The position numbers and the translations under genes are program-made. The notes beneath the pieces are model-generated. The model was not told the origin of the DNA, did no database searches, and was given only the letters and a program-made list of their open reading frames with translations. DNA of 64,000 nucleotides, taken from positions 20,726,246 to 20,790,245 of the forward strand of contig JACDQD010000006.1 in assembly GCA_019843655.1 (NCBI GenBank), read 5' to 3'. Shown one piece after another: positions 33,806 through 44,108 of this stretch (the first letter of the stretch is position 1; each line of letters starts with the position of its first letter). The stretch comes from Lethocerus indicus (lineage: Eukaryota; Arthropoda; Insecta; Hemiptera; Belostomatidae).

Positions 33806-33978
33806 AAGTTGGTCTTTTGCTAGACCGGTATCGGCTGCAGTAGCAGTGTCAGTCGCTTTGGCACGTTGGATCGCTTGTGGAGTATCCTGTTCGCACTGTC
33901 ACTGTCACTTGTACTGTAAGGCACTAATACTAAAATGTAAGACAGACCTTTGTTGCGGACTAGTATTAGTTGCGCCGT
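33806..33978 (-). repeat. MPKK repeat copy 3 headed by an HR-type hairpin
   Basis: On the minus strand it begins with TACGGCGCAACTAATACTA, forms a hairpin, then continues as the MPKK sequence (GTACAAGTGACAGTGACAGTG, CGATCCAACGTGCCAAAG, CCGGTCTAGCAAAAGACCAA). The ATG of copy 2 is ATA here. The hairpin pairs ACTAATACTA (33923-33932) with TAGTATTAGT (33961-33970), 10 bp perfect. GCGCCGT lies at 33972-33978 but its partner arm is degraded. This copy physically links the MPKK family to the HR-type hairpin. Confidence 0.6.
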
Positions 33979-34120
33979 ACCATTGAAACTAGTAGCACAT
34001 TAAACTGGAATGCACTACGCGTTTTAATAGTGTTAAAAATAACTCAAATATTAAAATATATAATAATATTTATGGGTATAAATAACAGACAACCACTATC
34101 ATGAATTTCACTTATTTTAA

Positions 34121-34207
34121 TGCTGTAATTAAAGCGGGCTATTCAAATAGCGATGACCAGGAATCTGGTTCAATATCGGGCGAATTCCCCGAGGGATGGT
34201 TAGCGGG
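34121..34207 (+). repeat. 87-bp direct repeat, first copy
   Basis: Matches 34888-34974 at 81 of 87 positions without gaps, including GACCAGGAATCTGGTTCAAT. The two copies are 767 bp apart in the same orientation. No coding frame spans it. Confidence 0.9.
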
Positions 34208-34887
34208 GGTTAGCCTTTTCGCACTATAATTTTTTCACTTATTTTCACAAAATTGAATATTGAACTAATTGGATTAATTTATGAAAAGCTTAGCCCTCAC
34301 TAAGTAAACGTGATTCCTGCATAAGATGGGAAAATATTGAATATAAACAAAACTCGTGTTGGGCTCAAAATTGCGTCCATGTTGGGGCTGATGCCGTTTG
34401 AACTAAACTGTCCCCGAATTGGGACAGACACGCAATTTTCCCCCCGGAGCGGTTTCACTTAACGATAAAAGGCTTCACCGGCTATGGCTTGGTTTTTTGC
34501 TGGGCCCCGAGTTAAACGCCGGGTTAAAATATGAACGAGGCCTCCTATTCCATTAGTGGGGGAGAACGCCCGAATTCCGAACGCTTTTTACCCCACCGTA
34601 AGCCCGTCGCCGGACAGACGTTTTTCCTTCGCGCCCGCTTCATTAGTTCCGACTTACAACCCTAGTCGTGGACTCAATTATGCGCGGATTACAACATTTT
34701 TAAAAAGCATCCCTTGCCCAGGTGCTCAGCCTGCATTGTCCGACTAATTGGTCTCCGATTACTTATTGATTACTTATTGTTCAAAGTTCAATAATATATT
34801 TTGAACATCAATGCTCTCAATACGGTTTTCCGTTTGATAACGTATTTTTCAGCTATAAGAAGTGTAATCGGTGCGGTACATTGATAA
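34208..34887. other. Spacer between the 87-bp direct repeats
   Basis: AT-rich at first, with a GC-rich island at about 34370-34740. The frame at 34556-34747 has no recognisable features. Nothing else seen. Confidence 0.5.
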
Positions 34888-34974
34888 TGCCGTAATTAAA
34901 GCGGGCTTTTCAAATAGCGTTGACCAGGAATCTGGTTCAATATCGGACCAGTTCCCCGAGGGATGGTTAGCGGG
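34888..34974 (+). repeat. 87-bp direct repeat, second copy
   Basis: Six substitutions from 34121-34207. The flanking sequences differ immediately on both sides, so the duplication unit is sharply bounded. Confidence 0.9.
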
Positions 34975-35911
34975 GAGGGGGGTGGGTGTATCGACCCAAT
35001 AATTTATTCATACTCGGGATCGGTCCTGGAGCGTCGGCCGGCCTCCGCTCTACATAATCCCCAACTTTAATTAAGCCGTTTAATCCATTAAACGGGTCGC
35101 AGTACAAGTTCCCCCGACTCGCACATACGCGCCCCAGAGTGGAATCCAATTGCAATAATGCCGGCAAGAAAACTAATTACGGCCTCTGCTTCCGAGAAAC
35201 TATGCGGCTTGGGTCAACGCGGCGGTCACACCGCACCGTTCTTTGGGGCCGCTCTGAAGAAGTCCGGTCGTCCGTCTCCGGGCCCCGGCTTAATGTACTT
35301 TGAATTAATTGTCTAAAAGTAGAAATTACAGTTGAAAGAGCCAGTTATCTAAGAAGCGTCGGTGTAGTTAATCACATGCATACCCTTAACCTTACATGTA
35401 CTGAAATCTATTATAGTGCATTATCTTCGTTGTTATTGTCAGTCTCTTGTGGATGTTCATACATTGCTGAGTTGAAACGGGTAGACCAAAGACCGTACTT
35501 TATCCAGAAAATTGTTGATTGCAAACCGCATTGATGGCTCGTTGATGTCAGTAATTTGTATGTCGATTATTATAACCGCTTCCACAGTTAAGATAAGCGC
35601 TACGTTCGTGGCTCGTAATCGCGGATATCGGGGTTAGCTGGCGACTTCATTGGCGTAAAAATTCGTACAAGTCATTTCTGTAACAAATAACAATACTATT
35701 AATTTAGATCGGCTAAGAGAGAAGAAATCTCTCGAAAAGGAAATTACGTTATTTTCTGTTGAAATGCGCCGAAATTAGAATTCCGTGTTTATAAATACAT
35801 AATTGAATCAAAATTTCGCTATGCTGCGTCAGACAATATTTTTATTAAATTTGTTATTATAACTAAATTCCGAAAGAATTGCCGAAAAATATTCGGCACA
35901 ATAGTTAAGAC
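34975..35911. other. Non-coding stretch with GC-rich island
   Basis: GC- and CpG-rich until about 35300, then AT-rich. No repeat family member or supported exon. Confidence 0.5.
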
Positions 35912-35979
35912 ACGGGGTCTGAGATATACAAGACCCGCAATGATGATGATAATTGCGGGTGTAGTATTAGATGCGCCGT
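35912..35979 (-). other. HR-type hairpin in unrelated flanks
   Basis: Minus strand: ACGGCGC, then TCTAATACTACACCCGCAAT-like sequence, ending CCGT. The inner stem ACCCGCAAT (35933-35941) with ATTGCGGGT (35952-35960) is 9 bp perfect with a (GAT)n loop. The outer stem is reduced to ACGG/CCGT. It shares TAATACTA with the 33.9- and 60.7-kb hairpins and the ACCCGC/GCGGGT stem with copies A, D and others. Flanks match no other copy in the window. Confidence 0.6.
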
Positions 35980-36217
35980 ATTGGTTTTTTGGGTTGAATG
36001 CCGATGATTCTTGATATAAGCACTTATAAGGTACGGTGGAAAAATTTACCACTAATATCGGAGGCGCCCGTAACAATGCTATCGGTTAGGCAAAGTAGTT
36101 GAGGGACCGAGTGAGGCGTATGGGGCCGGGCAGTGATCTGATTACGTTAATTGGGTTCGTGTAGGCCGATTGAAAACTAATTACAGGTCATTGAGGCCTA
36201 CTGCTGTCTTCCCGCAG

Positions 36218-36373
36218 CCCACTGTTTGTGCTCTCCCACACGCTACACCCTTTGATCTCACAACTCTGGCTCCATTCACAGTTCAAGTGGCCCCAATGTT
36301 CACTGACATTTTAGACTTGTTGCTCGAACCGATACAGACTGCCTGGACAGTTGTTAGATTTAAAAATTATTGA
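36218..36373 (+). CDS. Candidate terminal exon (hypothetical)
   Basis: A strong acceptor-like sequence (CTACTGCTGTCTTCCCGCAG) ends at 36217 and is followed by 51 open codons to TGA at 36371-36373. The reading phase at the acceptor is 0. The peptide begins PTVCALPHATPFDL and contains MFTDILDLLLEPIQTAW, an amphipathic leucine-rich segment; composition is mixed and not low-complexity. No domain is recognised, and no clear AATAAA signal follows closely. It could be a real last exon of an unseen gene or a chance frame. Confidence 0.25.
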   Translation, partial: PTVCALPHATPFDLTTLAPFTVQVAPMFTDILDLLLEPIQTAWTVVRFKNY

Positions 36374-37484
36374 TATATTTATGCTGTCAAAACTTTACTT
36401 TAATAATGATGTCAAGAAAATCTCCATTTTGGAGAGCGACAGTAAAATTTCTCGTTTCGGCTTTCTAATACCTGTATGAACTTAGTGTCAATTAACTTTC
36501 ACTCTGTTTTGACCCTTGTCAAATTCGTACAGGTAATGCACGATTTTTATTTTCTATTTACACTACCGCCGACTCGTTCGAAGAACTATTTCAGATTCTA
36601 AATTCAGTGAACGACCCGGTTAAAGGTTCCGTTGAAAATAATTTAGAACGGAATTTACGAATATCGTACGTTTGTAGGGTGGGTGGGCTATATCCGGAGC
36701 TGGCAACGGGGCTCCCACTTCAATATAAAACAAGAGTTTAATGCCGCGTGAATAATATTCTCTATGGGGCGGCACTATCTTTCAATAGCCCCGTCCTACA
36801 AAAACCGAAGTGTCGGCAGGGCTCGTCCTCCCAGTTTTCGTTTGTTTATTGTGGCCCCGTTTCGAATCCGAAAATTTCTGTTTGCATACCTAAATCTCCG
36901 TATTCGTGAATACACATTTCAGGGGGATGTTAGAACTCCAGCTACGTATTTTTCGTCAGGACAATTTTCTGTCCTGTATGTCTGTATTGACACTGTGTCT
37001 TAATACATGGTTGATACATGCTCTGAGAAAATTATACCCTGCTTACTTCAAATGATAGACGTACTAAATATATATTTAAAGGAACATAATAATTTTCTAC
37101 TCAATTCAAAACATACTCCGAATGTTTTGGCGCATAATTTCCACAATTTTTTTTCGTTCGCAGTTCAATAATCTGACTCGAGAATTACCTGGACTGCTCG
37201 TCTGTCGGAAAAAAATCCGTGACCCGCAAAAATGGCCCCCATTTTTAAAAATAGTACACGATTTGGCAATTTGAAGTCATCAGTCATTTAACGGGAGTTG
37301 GGGAGGGGCGAAGCGTTGGCGCTAAAAGGGCGAGGCCATTCATCATTCATAATAAGGAATTCTTCAGGGCAGCGCCCCACTGCCACAACACAACACAATA
37401 CCGGCGCCCTGTCCAAGATGTGCCACACAATTACAAACAGATTACGAAAAATATATTTTGTTTGCGTCGCTCATTTTTTAGTTT
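36374..37484. other. Non-coding stretch
   Basis: Mixed composition with a GC-rich patch near 37290-37420. The 79-codon frame at 36764-37003 shows no recognisable features. Nothing else is supported. Confidence 0.5.
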
Positions 37485-37571
37485 AATTCCACGACGCGCA
37501 GTGGAATTGACTTTTGAATAAAAATCCACGTTCATGGATACTAATACTATCGATAATACTGATGAACGTGG
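37485..37571. repeat. Two adjacent perfect inverted repeats
   Basis: AATTCCAC (37485-37492) pairs with GTGGAATT (37501-37508). CCACGTTCAT (37526-37535) pairs with ATGAACGTGG (37562-37571). The last arm overlaps the 3' break of the retrotransposon fragment, suggesting rearrangement at this junction. Confidence 0.7.
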
Positions 37572-37817
37572 TGGGGATAATGGACGGGTAACAGAAGAGA
37601 GTAACTGAACGGGCAAATTAGGATGAGAAGTAAGGCGGGAATGGAACTTGGGGGGCCGGGATTTCGCGACTTCGTCCACTGTAGGTATTATGAATGGTGA
37701 AACCTATCAGGGATTATTAAGGATGGTTCGAAGAACTTTCGATCGGAATCTCTGGATGCGAGCGATGTTGGATGTCTTGTTGGAACCCCATAGTTCTATA
37801 CCGTATGTTCATGTCGG
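37566..37817 (-). pseudogene. Broken Jockey-like retrotransposon fragment lacking its 3' end
   Basis: The minus strand runs from CCGACATGAACATACGG (TWTYGIELWG region) to the PPR segment of the ORF2 C-terminus, where similarity stops at CCCCACCACG. Compared with the 42.2-kb copy it has in-frame stops (CCCTGATAG) in the APWYVSN segment. The poly(A) tail and 3' UTR are absent. As at 19.98 kb, the 5' truncation point abuts an HR tail. Confidence 0.9.
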
Positions 37818-37900
37818 ATGCTAGGATATTTTATTATCCTGGAATAAGTATTAATTATTCGAAAATTAACGTTATCACTAAAATTATTTTAGTGGTTTTA
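37818..37900 (+). repeat. HR short-tail fragment (copy C)
   Basis: Matches 20125-20205 (ATGCTAGGA...TTATTATNCTGGAATAA...CGAAAATTAACGTTA). The HR head and hairpin are missing; the tail is joined straight to the retrotransposon fragment. Confidence 0.75.
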
Positions 37901-40900
37901 GTAATACAAAGCCATATTACTTTGTGTATTGTGCGTTTGTTACTTAAGGTCAATTTTGATGTCCGTTTTGGTAATGGTCCTAGAAATCCAAATTTTCAGT
38001 TTAAGTCGGTTCTTTTGAGTCGGGTATGGGGATGAAACCTGCTATGGAATTCTAATACGGAGAAACAGCAAAAAAAACGTAGCATATATAGAGGCTCTTT
38101 TAACTCTTTTAACGTCCCGCAAATTGAAATAACACACTTGGATTGTGATTCTGGATTGAAATCAATAAAACAAGGTTTAATCCGGGCGGTTGGCCGGTCG
38201 GCGAAGCGAGGGCGAGCTGTGATCCATAGCCGAATAAATGAATTTTTTGTGCGCCCGAGGATGGGGAGGGGTGGTCCCGGCCGTAATTAAGGTGGTGCCC
38301 CATTCAGTCTAAGAACTAATTACGAGCATAAATCCGCCCCCACCCGCAGCCGTCCCGGCATCGGACAGCGGCCCGAATATGTCATCCCGCCCCAAAAAAG
38401 GGGGAGGAGAGGGTGCCAGAGTGATGAGAAGAAGGGCGACAAAGGAAAGGGATGAAAGGACAAATATAGAGGAAAAGGGGAATGATTGAGCCGGCTGAGG
38501 AGGGACAGAGATGGCGAGAGCCGCAAAATTGCTAGCGGCAGAAATTCGACGCCATTTCCTGTTATTTATAAAGAATTCTTCTGGCAACCCCCGCCAAAAA
38601 AAATCCCGTCCTAAAAAATATTCCTCAACCCCAAATTTATAACGCACAACCCTTGTAAAATTTAATTTAAATTGTGAGTTTAAAATTATTAGGCAAGGAA
38701 ATATGAATATTACCATTTTACAGGGAAGTATACGGGGGATAAATTATTTCTTTAATAATAACGAAATATTTATCTAAGAAATTAGCTTGGCTATTGTTGT
38801 AAAATTGTAAAATAAACTGACCTGAAATTTCTTCAGACCGCCGAGAATTTATTTTGTCTTTCGTTATCAGTATCCATTTATCGGGTTCGGGATTCGAACG
38901 AGGAGAAGTATCCACGGTGTGACGCAAACACGAAAAGCTATTCATAGAATGTTTAATATTTTACACGCAACTATAATTATTGCATCGTTATCGCTACACT
39001 GCATTTCGATTTCAGGGAATTTCAGCTATCTTCCGCGAGATCGGGTTAATTGACGGGTAATAGATCACCGAAATTGAGCCGGGCTAAAATTATAGATTTT
39101 AGAAAAAAAAGAACGAATAAAATAATTTCTGTGTTGAGCTGAATTAATTTCCTATGTTATCCCTCCACCACGCGAATATCTTTATTTCTCTACAATATAA
39201 ATGTATAATAAATAAATATAACTTTGGTATCACTTAGTTATCATCGCCTAAAAATTAGTAATAAAAAATTATGTCAGAATGATTCCTCCCTCGCTCTTTA
39301 ATGTATTTCTTCGAATCGAAAATTAATTTAAATGTATGAAATAGATTCTTCAATTATTAAATATATTAAATATATATTAATAAATTTATTTCCGTGCCCA
39401 ACAATGAATAAAAGCAGTCAAATATTTGTCCTTCCCTAAGCAAGTTATAAAATATTAAGTACATTCTTTGTTAGGGCAAGGCACAATAATGCTGAACGGC
39501 AGTAAGAAATGTGTCTGACATTTATTGTTCCCTCGGCTGCCCTTACCAGAGCTTTACCGGTTCGTCTTCCTCTCATTACCAGTAGCGAAATCTGTTTTTG
39601 ACACCGGGGCCTTCTACGACGAGCACGGGCCTAAAGAATGGACAATATACCGCCGATAAGATTCTATATCTGTTAAGCATAGCTTTTATCTTATGCCGGA
39701 AAATGTTCGTTTTCATGCGGAAGGGGGGGCAAGAAAATTATTTCGACGGGGACTTTTGAAATACTTTTGTTTTGTATGTTTAAATCAACTTCGACAGGAA
39801 AACCGACAATATCAAATTTAGAGGTAGAAATTAAATTCGTGAGGATTTGTCAGGACAGAATTTTTTTCAGTTGGAAAAATAAAAGAAACTGTAAACCATT
39901 ATCAGATTGGTGTGGAATTTCACCAATTATTGTATCAGCTATTACTTAAATTTATATTTAAAGTATTTCGATATTGTTGGGAAGTCTCGTTTAACCGGGA
40001 CGAAGGAAATAATAGCCGTGACGCAAATCCTCAAGCAAATTATATTTGTATTATGAATGCAATTTTCATCAGCTGGTTTTCTATCCTTCCCCTGCCGTCC
40101 CTTCATCCCCTTTTCTCCTTCCCCTTTTTATTTCTTCATTGCATTAATTTTCCAGGCGCTTCAAGTCCGCCCCCCGGAGTCTTATTACATTTCCGACTGC
40201 AACTTTACGTTCCTACTTTCTTTTTTTATATTCTTTCCGTTTTTTTCCTCTTTTGATTTCATCTCGGAATAAATTACTTCGCTACGAAATATGCCGCTCC
40301 ATTAAATTAATGCGATTAAATTCGAAGCCTATGATTAGCCGAAATAAATTCCCACAATTACGAATCAAAGTTGTATTCCCCCTACTAAAATAGAAAAAAA
40401 AAGAAAAAAAAACGCGCAATATAGCAATATTTATTGCTGCTTAATGTAAAGGCTTTCCCAAATATATGTACCAAATTTATATGGTGAATATTGAAGAGAA
40501 AAATAAAATAAATTGGTTCCGTCCAAAGTGTGCCAAAATACCGATTCTATGTTATCGAATAATTATAGTTATCATCGGAACAACATTTTTAAAAAATTGC
40601 TTTCATTTGAGATCGTGTTCAATTATAATTGTAAAAATAATTGCCTTGTAGAAATTCAGTGTTAACTTAATAGAAATAAGTTAACTCGATTTTCAACATT
40701 TCGGGATTTATTTTGTCTCTTCAACATATGGAGCATGTGACCAGTCGATTCACCCAAGCGATGAATGACGTAAATCGATATGTCGTATGAACCTTTTCAA
40801 GAGAGCAGAGCGCCATTTCGAAATTTCATAAATAAATTAATTTTGTAATGAAAACAATTCCGATGCCGTGGAATTCATACTGCGTTCAGGATAATAAGCC

Positions 40901-42184
40901 TGCAGGCATCGCATGAATGCTACCTTTTAGTGTGTGCTAATTTAACGATTCATTTCGAACATTTTTGCCGAGAGAGCTCAAATACTTATTTCACACGCGA
41001 CTGCCTGTGTTTTTTTATCCGCCCGAAGATTGGAGCAAAATGTGTAACAAAAGAGGCCGTTTTACAGGGAGCGGAACACGTATCTGTTGAATTATAGAAG
41101 CGGCTGCAAGCGGGAAGGTGGAATTGTTCCCTCCAAGTTTAGGGACCAGTCACTTAATAGTCCCGGTTTTATATCGCGTGCGCTACTTTATTCCCCGGAC
41201 GGTTTTCAGCTTCCGAGTATTAACCGGCAAAGGGGCTTTAAAAATCTTCCAAAACATAAACAGCGTAATACTCTCATTTACGTCCCTTGGAATGGGGCCT
41301 ACCTTTTAACGTAACTTGTGATATCGATCTGTTGTACCGAATGAACAATGACACTTTTTATTCATAAATAACTTTTATCCTTTTTTATTGCATCATGAAC
41401 GAAGGTTTAAGAAATATTTAGAGGATATAGGGCAATAAAGTTTTGAACCGGCGCTTTTAATGACCGAATCCTTTAGTCTTAGTACATGTGTAAACAATTA
41501 TTCAACAGAACCAGTAAAGCGGTTAATTGAAGTTTATTATTGTATGCAGTTAATTCGTTCAACATTATATACGCCAGAATCTGCTATATAAGCTGAAAAA
41601 ATAATGAAATTTGTCCACTCGGAGTATGACATGATCAATTTTATGTAAATACGATGAGAGGAACGTAAAACATTTTTCGAACATCTATCAATTATCGGAC
41701 ACTGTGACCAAATACATGATGCTACATAAGAACATGTCGAGTGGTCCATATTCTTTATAAGAAAACTGATAGAGCCGAACGTGAAGTCTGCAGGAAAGTA
41801 CATGTGGGGCTGAAATACGCTCCCAGTCCGCCCAGCAGATAACAGAGTGGACTTCGTTTGTGTCCGGGACAGGCTCCTATTTGTCGGGCGCGTCACACTC
41901 ATGGAGCGGAAGGAGGCGAAATGGAAATCGAAAGCAACTTGTTTGATGGCCAGTCATTACCTGGAGTGGAAATGTAACAGCGTCTTCAGAGGCTGGAAAT
42001 AGTCCGGGCAAAATAAGGCAACAAGAAATGTATTGATTTAATTTTTTTGGATGTCTTCTCTTCTCGTCATTAATTTCTATACACATCGAGTTATACCAAA
42101 GGGGAACTGAAAATATTGTGTGGACATTTTATAAATTAAAATGAGGAAGTTATAGAATTTTTCGATGATATGGAAATAATCTGT
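37901..42184. other. Long non-coding stretch
   Basis: A GC-rich island at 38150-38560 is followed by AT-rich sequence. The 135-codon minus-strand frame at 38309-38716 is driven by purine-rich composition on the plus strand. An isolated Pol III B-box-like string lies on the minus strand near 38890 without a tRNA fold. Nothing else is supported. Confidence 0.5.
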
Positions 42185-42775
42185 AGCTGAACTATTACCC
42201 CCATACGCGTCTCAAAAGAACAGACCTTAACCGCAAATTTGGACTGCTGAGACCTCTATTGAAAAAGACATCAAAACTGACAGTAGACAACAAACTTACA
42301 ATTTACAAAACCATTTTAAAACCGACATGGACTTACGGAATAGAGCTATGGGGTTCCGCTAAGAAATCCAACATCGCTCGCATCCAGAGATTCCAATCAA
42401 AAGTCCTTCGTACCATCCTTAATGCTCCCTGGTATGTTTCTAACCAAACAATCCATAATGACCTGAACATACCGACAGTCGACGAAGTCGCAAAATCACG
42501 CTTCCTTAAATTCCACTCCCGCCTCTCTCCACATCCAAACCCACTCGTTCAGTCCCTTTCTTCTTCTACCCATCCACTATCCCCACCACGACGGCTTAAA
42601 CGCCACTGGCCCAGAGATCACCTCACATTTTAAAACATGTCAAAAGCGCCATCATTGGGTGGTTTCTTTGTCGTGACTAACACGCCGAAATAAACACATG
42701 TATCAATTGCACCCATAACTGTATAGGTTGATTGTGCAAAAATAAAACAGTTAAAAAAAAAAAAGCTGAACTATT
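42185..42775 (+). mobile_element. Jockey-like non-LTR insertion, 5'-truncated, 12-bp TSD and poly(A)
   Basis: A perfect 12-bp direct repeat (AGCTGAACTATT) flanks the insert at 42185-42196 and 42764-42775. The insert ends with GATTGTGCAAAAATAAAACAG and an A run (42753-42763). It contains an unbroken ORF2 C-terminus followed by about 130 bp of 3' UTR. Perfect TSDs and an intact frame suggest this is the youngest of the four copies. It must have been mobilised in trans by a full-length element elsewhere. Confidence 0.97.
42205..42633 (+). pseudogene. ORF2 C-terminal fragment of Jockey-like element
   Basis: The open frame runs from the truncation point to TAA at 42631-42633. In order it shows RLKRTDLNRKFGLLRPLLKK, LTIYKTILKPTWTYGIELWG, IARIQRFQSKVLR, NAPWYVSNQTIH, LNIPTVDEVAKSR, FHSRLSPHPNPL and PRRLKRHWPRDHL. 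This corresponds to the thumb and C-terminal extension of Jockey-clade ORF2. Endonuclease and catalytic reverse transcriptase motifs (including the YxDD box) are upstream of the truncation and absent. There is no genuine start codon; the TTG at 42259 is internal. Confidence 0.93.
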
Positions 42776-44084
42776 GGAGATTAATGCTAAGCAGTAAGTT
42801 TCAAAATGTTCATAAAATAAGGCGATGAAAATGAGTACATGCCAGAAAACACTGTTGGGTCTGCTCAAAAAACTTTCTCCTTATTTATGCCTCAAGTTTG
42901 AACATTTATCTTGTAACGACTAATCTCTCGAAAAATTTGCGCGTGCGCCGTACCGGTCGGAAAATGCTTCTTGTTTATGTCCCCTACAACGGTACAAGGT
43001 ACGGTTTCCTGTTGGGCCGGTGTTATGCAGAGCGTAACGGGCCCAAGGCGTATTGAGTTAAGCCTAAGCCCGGGGACAAGCCCCGGGGCGGAGTTGGCGC
43101 CGGGCCATCAGCCTCCCAATGCCCGCCCTCATGATTTATCCTGTTTTTATTTGTTTACGAAATCCGAGTCTCACGGCCGCTGTCCGGAATTATTTATTAA
43201 ATGAAGCGTGGAACGGGAGTACGGGTTATTAACGACAATGCTTACTTTAATGCTTACAGCATTTATAATAACAACAATATCTGAAAATATTGTTCGTTCT
43301 ACTCTTCTCGCTTTCCACACTTATTTCAAGTAAGCGAATACAGGATGCGTCGCTGATTCCATTAAAAATTCATTAAAAATAGGAATACTTACAATATAGC
43401 TACAGAATTTAAAATACCATGAGGATCAAATATTTTCCAGTCTGATTTATTTTTACTCCGAATCAGCGTGGAGAATCCCCAGAAAAGTGCCAAAATAGGT
43501 GAGGACAATCCTCCTTGAGTTTTCAATATTCCAACAGCGTAACGGTAGGGGTCCGGCTAAATATGCAATTGGGCGGTTGGACACGGTTTTAAAATTTAAA
43601 AGGGACAAGGGTTACCCAGTTTCGGGTAACGCAGTCGGGTCGCCCCCTTACCCGGTTGTACCGTAGAGGATCTGCAGTTCGGGTGAACCGGGCACTGTTT
43701 ATATTTAAATCGCTCCCCTCTGGCCCTACTGAAATAGGCCTGTATTATCTTTTATTTCTGGGCCTATTCGCAGGAGAGGACCGTCGTTCGGTTGGCCGCA
43801 GGAGGACGAGTGTTTCATAGGGGGAAACACAGTCGATAATTAATTAAAATAATGTAACTGTGCCTGTGGGGTATCCTGTCTGAAGTATAACTGTGATCAC
43901 TTCTTTTGTAATGAGCGACTGAAGAATGCTCTGGGATTATCCTGTTCTGGCTCATTTCCATCTGAATCCGTTCATTGCCGTCCCTTGGGTTAGATTTAGG
44001 ACGAGGGGCGAGGGGACCCAACCCCGATAAGGCAATAAATAAATGCAGCGGGGTGTTACTCTCTGATAAGGATTCTTATTCTTT
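42776..44084. other. Non-coding stretch with GC-rich islands
   Basis: GC-rich islands at about 42940-43180 and 43540-44030. No supported exon or family repeat. Confidence 0.5.
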
Positions 44085-44108
44085 TTCTCTCTCTCTCTCT
44101 CTCTCTTT
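44085..44108. repeat. (CT)n microsatellite
   Basis: About eleven CT units in a pyrimidine-rich run. Confidence 0.95.
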
